Below, in pieces: positions 31,579 through 34,572 of a stretch of 34,572 nt of DNA. The notes under the pieces are model-generated. The model saw only the letters and a program-made list of their open reading frames with translations, had not been told where the DNA came from and searched no databases. Made by a program: the position numbers and the translations under genes. Position 1 is the stretch's first letter; every line of letters begins with the position of its first letter. Source of the stretch: an uncultured Eggerthellaceae bacterium (GTDB lineage: Bacteria; Actinomycetota; Coriobacteriia; Coriobacteriales; Eggerthellaceae). The stretch is taken from positions 1 to 34,572 of the forward strand of contig CAMOLA010000020.1 of NCBI GenBank assembly GCA_946618265.1, written 5' to 3'.

Positions 31579-33404
31579 TCGTAGTACTCCTCGCCTATCA
31601 CGTCGGTGTCAATGGGATTGCCTTCTTCGTCGTAGGGCACGACGTTGTACCGTTCCACCACGTCGGACATTATATCGTGAAACATCGCCGTTACATGGCG
31701 GTCGGCGGGTACGTCATCGGCTCCGCAGAAACAGACGAACGGGCAGTTCGAATTCGCGATGAAACCAGTGAAGGCGATGTTGTACTGCTCGACCAGGTAG
31801 CCGCCGTTTACCTCGTCGTAGATCTCGGCCGTCGAGGTCTTGCCGGCCGCATCATACCCCTCGATGGCGGCATCTGTGCCGGTGCCGTCAGTCACGACGG
31901 TCTGCAACATGCTGGTCATCGGCTTGATGGCGTCCTTGTTCTGGATGATCTCGTGCGTCTCCCACGTGGGAACCTCGCCCGTCTGCGGCTTGCGCAGCAG
32001 GAAGTGGGGCGTCTGCGACACGCCGTCGTTGATGAGCGCGCCGTAGAACGCGATCATCTGCATGGCGTTGACCGAGATGCCCTGGCCGAAACTCACGTTG
32101 TAGGCCTGGACGCGCGACCAGTGGTCGAAATCCAGCAAGTAGCCCAGCTGCTCGCCCGGATAGTCGATGCCGGTCAGCGTGTTGAGCCGGTACCGCAGGA
32201 TGGCGTCGTAGAGCCCCTGGAAGCCCAGGTTCTTCTCGACGGACATCGAGATGCCGATGTTGGACGACTGGTTGATGATGGTGCGCAAATCCCACACGAG
32301 GTCGTCGTGCGGCGTCGCGTCGGAGACGATGTAGCCGTCAGCCTCGAGGTAGGCCGGCACCTTGATCTTGGTCGAGGGCTTCATCGTGCCCTTCTCGAGA
32401 ATCGCGGTGGCCGACACCGTCTTGAAGATGGACCCCGGCTCGAAGAGGTTCGTGACGGGCTTGAGCTGCATCGAGCCTTCCTCGACCTTGGACCTGTCGG
32501 CGGGATTGAAGAACGGGCACGACGAGGCGCCGTAGATCTCGCCGGTCTTGGCGTCCATGAGCACGGCCGAGCCGCTCTTGACGCCGACCGCTTCGACGCC
32601 GATCTTCAGATATTTCTCGAGCTGTTCCTGGAACTCGATGTCGATGGAGATGACGATGTCCTGGCCCTCCACCGACGGGGTCGACTCGTGCACGCCGCCG
32701 GGGATGGGCGTCCCGTCACGTCCAACTTCGGCCGAATAGTAGCCGGCGGTCCCGGACAAGATGGTGTTGTAGTACATCTCGAGCCCGCAGATGCCGACGT
32801 AGTACTCGCGATTGTTCTCCTCGTCGACCTCGATGCTGCATGCGCCGATGACCTGGCCGCCCACCTTGCCATAGGGGTACTCGCGGCGCGTTTCCTCGAG
32901 GTAGTACACGCCGGGCAGCTTTTCCTCCTCGAGCTTCTGCTTCAGGCGGTCGGCTGCCTCGACGTCGACCTTGCGCTTGATGTAGGTGAACGTCGGCGAT
33001 TCCTGCGATTGAAGGGCACTCGCGTAATCGGCCTGCTCGCCGCCGAGCGTCTCGGAGATGATGCGCGCGGTGGCGGCGGGGTCGGTCACTTCCGACGGGT
33101 TGGCATAGACCGTCGTCGCGTCGACGCTGATGGCCAGGATGTGCCCGTTTCGATCGTAAATGGTCCCGCGACGCGGCTCGACGTAGAACCCGACGGTCCG
33201 CGACTCTTCCGCCTGCGCCGCATATACCGGAGCGATGATCACCTGCAGGTAAATCAATCTGACCAGGAAAATCAGCGCGACGACTATGAACGCGGCAACA
33301 ACGACGAACGCGCGGTTGGAGCCGCGCGATACGAAACGTTCGACTTGTGACGAAGGTTGTCCGCCGCCGTGGTCCGGGCCCTGCTTGCCCTTGCCGCCCG
33401 GCAC
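31575..33404 (-). CDS. ftsI: FtsI/PBP2-like septal peptidoglycan transpeptidase
   Basis: A 609-residue class B penicillin-binding protein. A short Lys/Gln/Gly-rich cytosolic tail and one TM helix (about 32-55) are followed by the dimerisation domain (RRGTIYDRNGHILA, 78-91). The catalytic domain has EPGSIFKTV with nucleophile Ser325 and Lys328, and SSN at 380-382. The third motif is KTS at 522-524 (AGKTSTAE), where most PBPs have KTG. The start is GTG 33404, with AGGAG 6 bases upstream overlapping the end of ftsL. No PASTA domains are present. It is expected to work with FtsW at the septum. Confidence 0.94.
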   Translation of the reverse strand: MPGGKGKQGPDHGGGQPSSQVERFVSRGSNRAFVVVAAFIVVALIFLVRLIYLQVIIAPVYAAQAEESRTVGFYVEPRRGTIYDRNGHILAISVDATTVYANPSEVTDPAATARIISETLGGEQADYASALQSQESPTFTYIKRKVDVEAADRLKQKLEEEKLPGVYYLEETRREYPYGKVGGQVIGACSIEVDEENNREYYVGICGLEMYYNTILSGTAGYYSAEVGRDGTPIPGGVHESTPSVEGQDIVISIDIEFQEQLEKYLKIGVEAVGVKSGSAVLMDAKTGEIYGASSCPFFNPADRSKVEEGSMQLKPVTNLFEPGSIFKTVSATAILEKGTMKPSTKIKVPAYLEADGYIVSDATPHDDLVWDLRTIINQSSNIGISMSVEKNLGFQGLYDAILRYRLNTLTGIDYPGEQLGYLLDFDHWSRVQAYNVSFGQGISVNAMQMIAFYGALINDGVSQTPHFLLRKPQTGEVPTWETHEIIQNKDAIKPMTSMLQTVVTDGTGTDAAIEGYDAAGKTSTAEIYDEVNGGYLVEQYNIAFTGFIANSNCPFVCFCGADDVPADRHVTAMFHDIMSDVVERYNVVPYDEEGNPIDTDVIGEEYYE

Positions 33405-33406
33405 GA

Positions 33407-33877
33407 TTACTCCTGGGTCCCGACGACGTTCTTCACCGAATCCGACAGGGAAAGCCCGTCCTTCTCGCTATATGCCACGACGTCGGGGTCGAGCACGATG
33501 GTGCCGACTGCGCCCGGCGGGTCCATGCGGAGCCGCTTTGCGGCGGAGTTGATGGCCGCGGGGCTGGTGAGCACGCTCTGCTTCATCTCGAGCTCGACGC
33601 CTGCGGCGCGCGCTTCGGTGATCTGGGCAGAAATGTTGTCGCTTTCGATCATGGTGGTCACGGCCGCGTTGGTCAGCGCGATGCGCGCGAAGCACAGCGC
33701 CGCCACGAGGACAATCACGAACGCGGCCAGCCTGCCAATCGTGGCAAGCAGATTGGGCCTGGATTCGGCATCGTGGTCGACGCCGGTGCGCATGGCACGC
33801 ACGTCGGACGCCGAAAAGCCCTGATCGGCAAAATCCGGATATGCGTTGTATTGATATGCCCGTGCGGCCTGCGCCAC
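33407..33877 (-). CDS. ftsL: FtsL-like cell-division protein
   Basis: A 156-residue single-pass membrane protein. A cytosolic tail of 44 residues, a TM helix (about 45-66) and an outside coiled-coil region (70-100) ending in AAKRLRMDPPG match the layout of FtsL/DivIC-type proteins. FtsL links to FtsB/DivIC and helps activate FtsW-FtsI. Sequence alone is weakly conserved in this family, so position between rsmH and ftsI is the main support. Start is GTG 33877, with AAGGAG 6 bases upstream. Confidence 0.88.
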   Translation of the reverse strand: MAQAARAYQYNAYPDFADQGFSASDVRAMRTGVDHDAESRPNLLATIGRLAAFVIVLVAALCFARIALTNAAVTTMIESDNISAQITEARAAGVELEMKQSVLTSPAAINSAAKRLRMDPPGAVGTIVLDPDVVAYSEKDGLSLSDSVKNVVGTQE

Positions 33878-33975
33878 GATCGGCTCCTTAGTGCGTTTAA
33901 GCTACGTTTGCGAGGCGCGTTACGCTTTTGCGTGTCGCATCGCAATCGACACGGACCGGGCGTTATGCCTCTCGC

Positions 33976-34572
33976 CTACAATTTGCGCGCTACTCGCAGC
34001 TTTGCGCTGCGCGCGCGTGGGTTTCTTTCAATTTCGCTCGCCGTAGGCAAAATGGGTTTTCGCGTTACGACTTCGAGTATCGGCTTTTTCCCACAAGCGC
34101 ATACGGGAAAATCTGGCGGGCAGGTGCACCGCTGAGCACCCGCCGCCATCGTTTCCTTCACGATGCGGTCTTCCAACGAGTGGTACGAAATGACCACCAA
34201 ATGGCCACCCGGGTTGAGCCAGCGAACCGCTGCATCGAGACCAGCCCGTAGCACGGTTAGCTCCGAGTTGACTTCAATGCGAATGGCCTGGAACGTCCGC
34301 TTCGCCGGATGCCCCCCGGCGCGACGCGCCGATGCGGGGATCGCTGCCTTGATGATGTCCACGAGCTCGGACGTGGTCTCGATCGGCGCCTGTTGGCGGC
34401 GCTTCACGATGAAGTCCGCTATGCGGCTGGCCCACCTTTCGTCCGAGTTTGCACGGATGATCCGAGTGAGATCTGCTGCGTTATAGGTGTTGATGATCTC
34501 TGCTGCGGTTAGGGTTTGTTTACCCGGATCCATCCGCATATCAAGGGGGCCGTTCTCCTTGAAGGAGAAGCC
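33976..34572 (-). CDS. rsmH: RsmH (MraW), 16S rRNA m4C1402 methyltransferase, 3' part
   Basis: The last 198 residues of RsmH; the SAM-binding start is outside the window. The visible part begins [16 protein letters not shown], a near-match to the RsmH hallmark. It continues with the helical insert, [35 protein letters not shown] and a Cys-rich [13 protein letters not shown] loop, all family features. It N4-methylates C1402 in the 16S P-site. It is normally the first or second gene of the dcw cluster after mraZ, which would lie to the right. A 98-base gap without clear motifs separates it from ftsL. Confidence 0.94.
   Translation of the reverse strand, partial: GFSFKENGPLDMRMDPGKQTLTAAEIINTYNAADLTRIIRANSDERWASRIADFIVKRRQQAPIETTSELVDIIKAAIPASARRAGGHPAKRTFQAIRIEVNSELTVLRAGLDAAVRWLNPGGHLVVISYHSLEDRIVKETMAAGAQRCTCPPDFPVCACGKKPILEVVTRKPILPTASEIERNPRARSAKLRVARKL

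Overview
The window looks like chromosomal DNA from a GC-rich Gram-positive bacterium, most probably Actinomycetota and by inference class Coriobacteriia (Eggerthellaceae-like). The reasons are high GC coding bias, a dcw cluster of the Gram-positive type, a fused SecD-SecF, large membrane hybrid histidine kinases and Ala/Ser-rich lipoproteins. Genus cannot be fixed from the sequence alone. Almost every gene is on the minus strand. Only the small YvlD-type membrane protein (11264-11632) and a YfcE-type phosphodiesterase (16885-17394) are on the plus strand. No tRNA, rRNA, transposase, integrase, CRISPR or prophage gene was recognised.

Layout, left to right: 5' part of maf (1-287, cut by the window edge); a spacer with a 22-bp-arm inverted repeat and an 11/13-bp tandem repeat (330-521); a cytosolic PAS hybrid kinase (542-2593); tilS (2710-3798); an alpha/beta hydrolase (3905-4660); a 1101-residue hybrid kinase with two solute-binding-protein sensor domains, one TM and two receivers (4742-8047); a PepSY-like lipoprotein (8332-8847); an unknown 157-residue protein (9052-9525); an RlmD/RumA-type rRNA uracil methyltransferase (9843-11204); the YvlD-like protein; a HAD phosphatase (11932-12585); hom (12914-14197); an MFS transporter (14369-15559); a Pit phosphate transporter (15616-16659); yfcE; lysA (17580-18935); secDF (19299-22067); tgt (22282-23430). 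The right third is a tightly packed peptidoglycan/division operon, transcribed right to left: rsmH (partial) - ftsL - ftsI - murE - murF - mraY - murD - ftsW - murG.

Functionally, the right part makes lipid II precursors and polymerises septal peptidoglycan. MurE carries the DNPR motif for meso-diaminopimelate, and LysA uses the same metabolite for lysine. Hom feeds the threonine/methionine branch of the same aspartate family. The two hybrid kinases are likely environmental sensors; no output regulator gene lies beside them.

The most striking feature is not a gene. The spaces between genes are filled with palindromes of several sequence families, many within a few bases of a stop codon or overlapping it: tilS, the large kinase, rlmD, yfcE, lysA and murG. 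One family keeps a GGGGAC-N-GTCCCC core while its outer arms differ from site to site in a mutually complementary way. The largest element is a 97-bp near-perfect inverted repeat between murG and tgt, at the point where this dcw cluster ends without murC, ftsQ or ftsZ. Most of these palindromes lack a U-tract and so are not typical Rho-independent terminators. They are candidates for REP/MITE-like mobile repeats, 3'-end processing or stabilising hairpins, or protein-binding sites.
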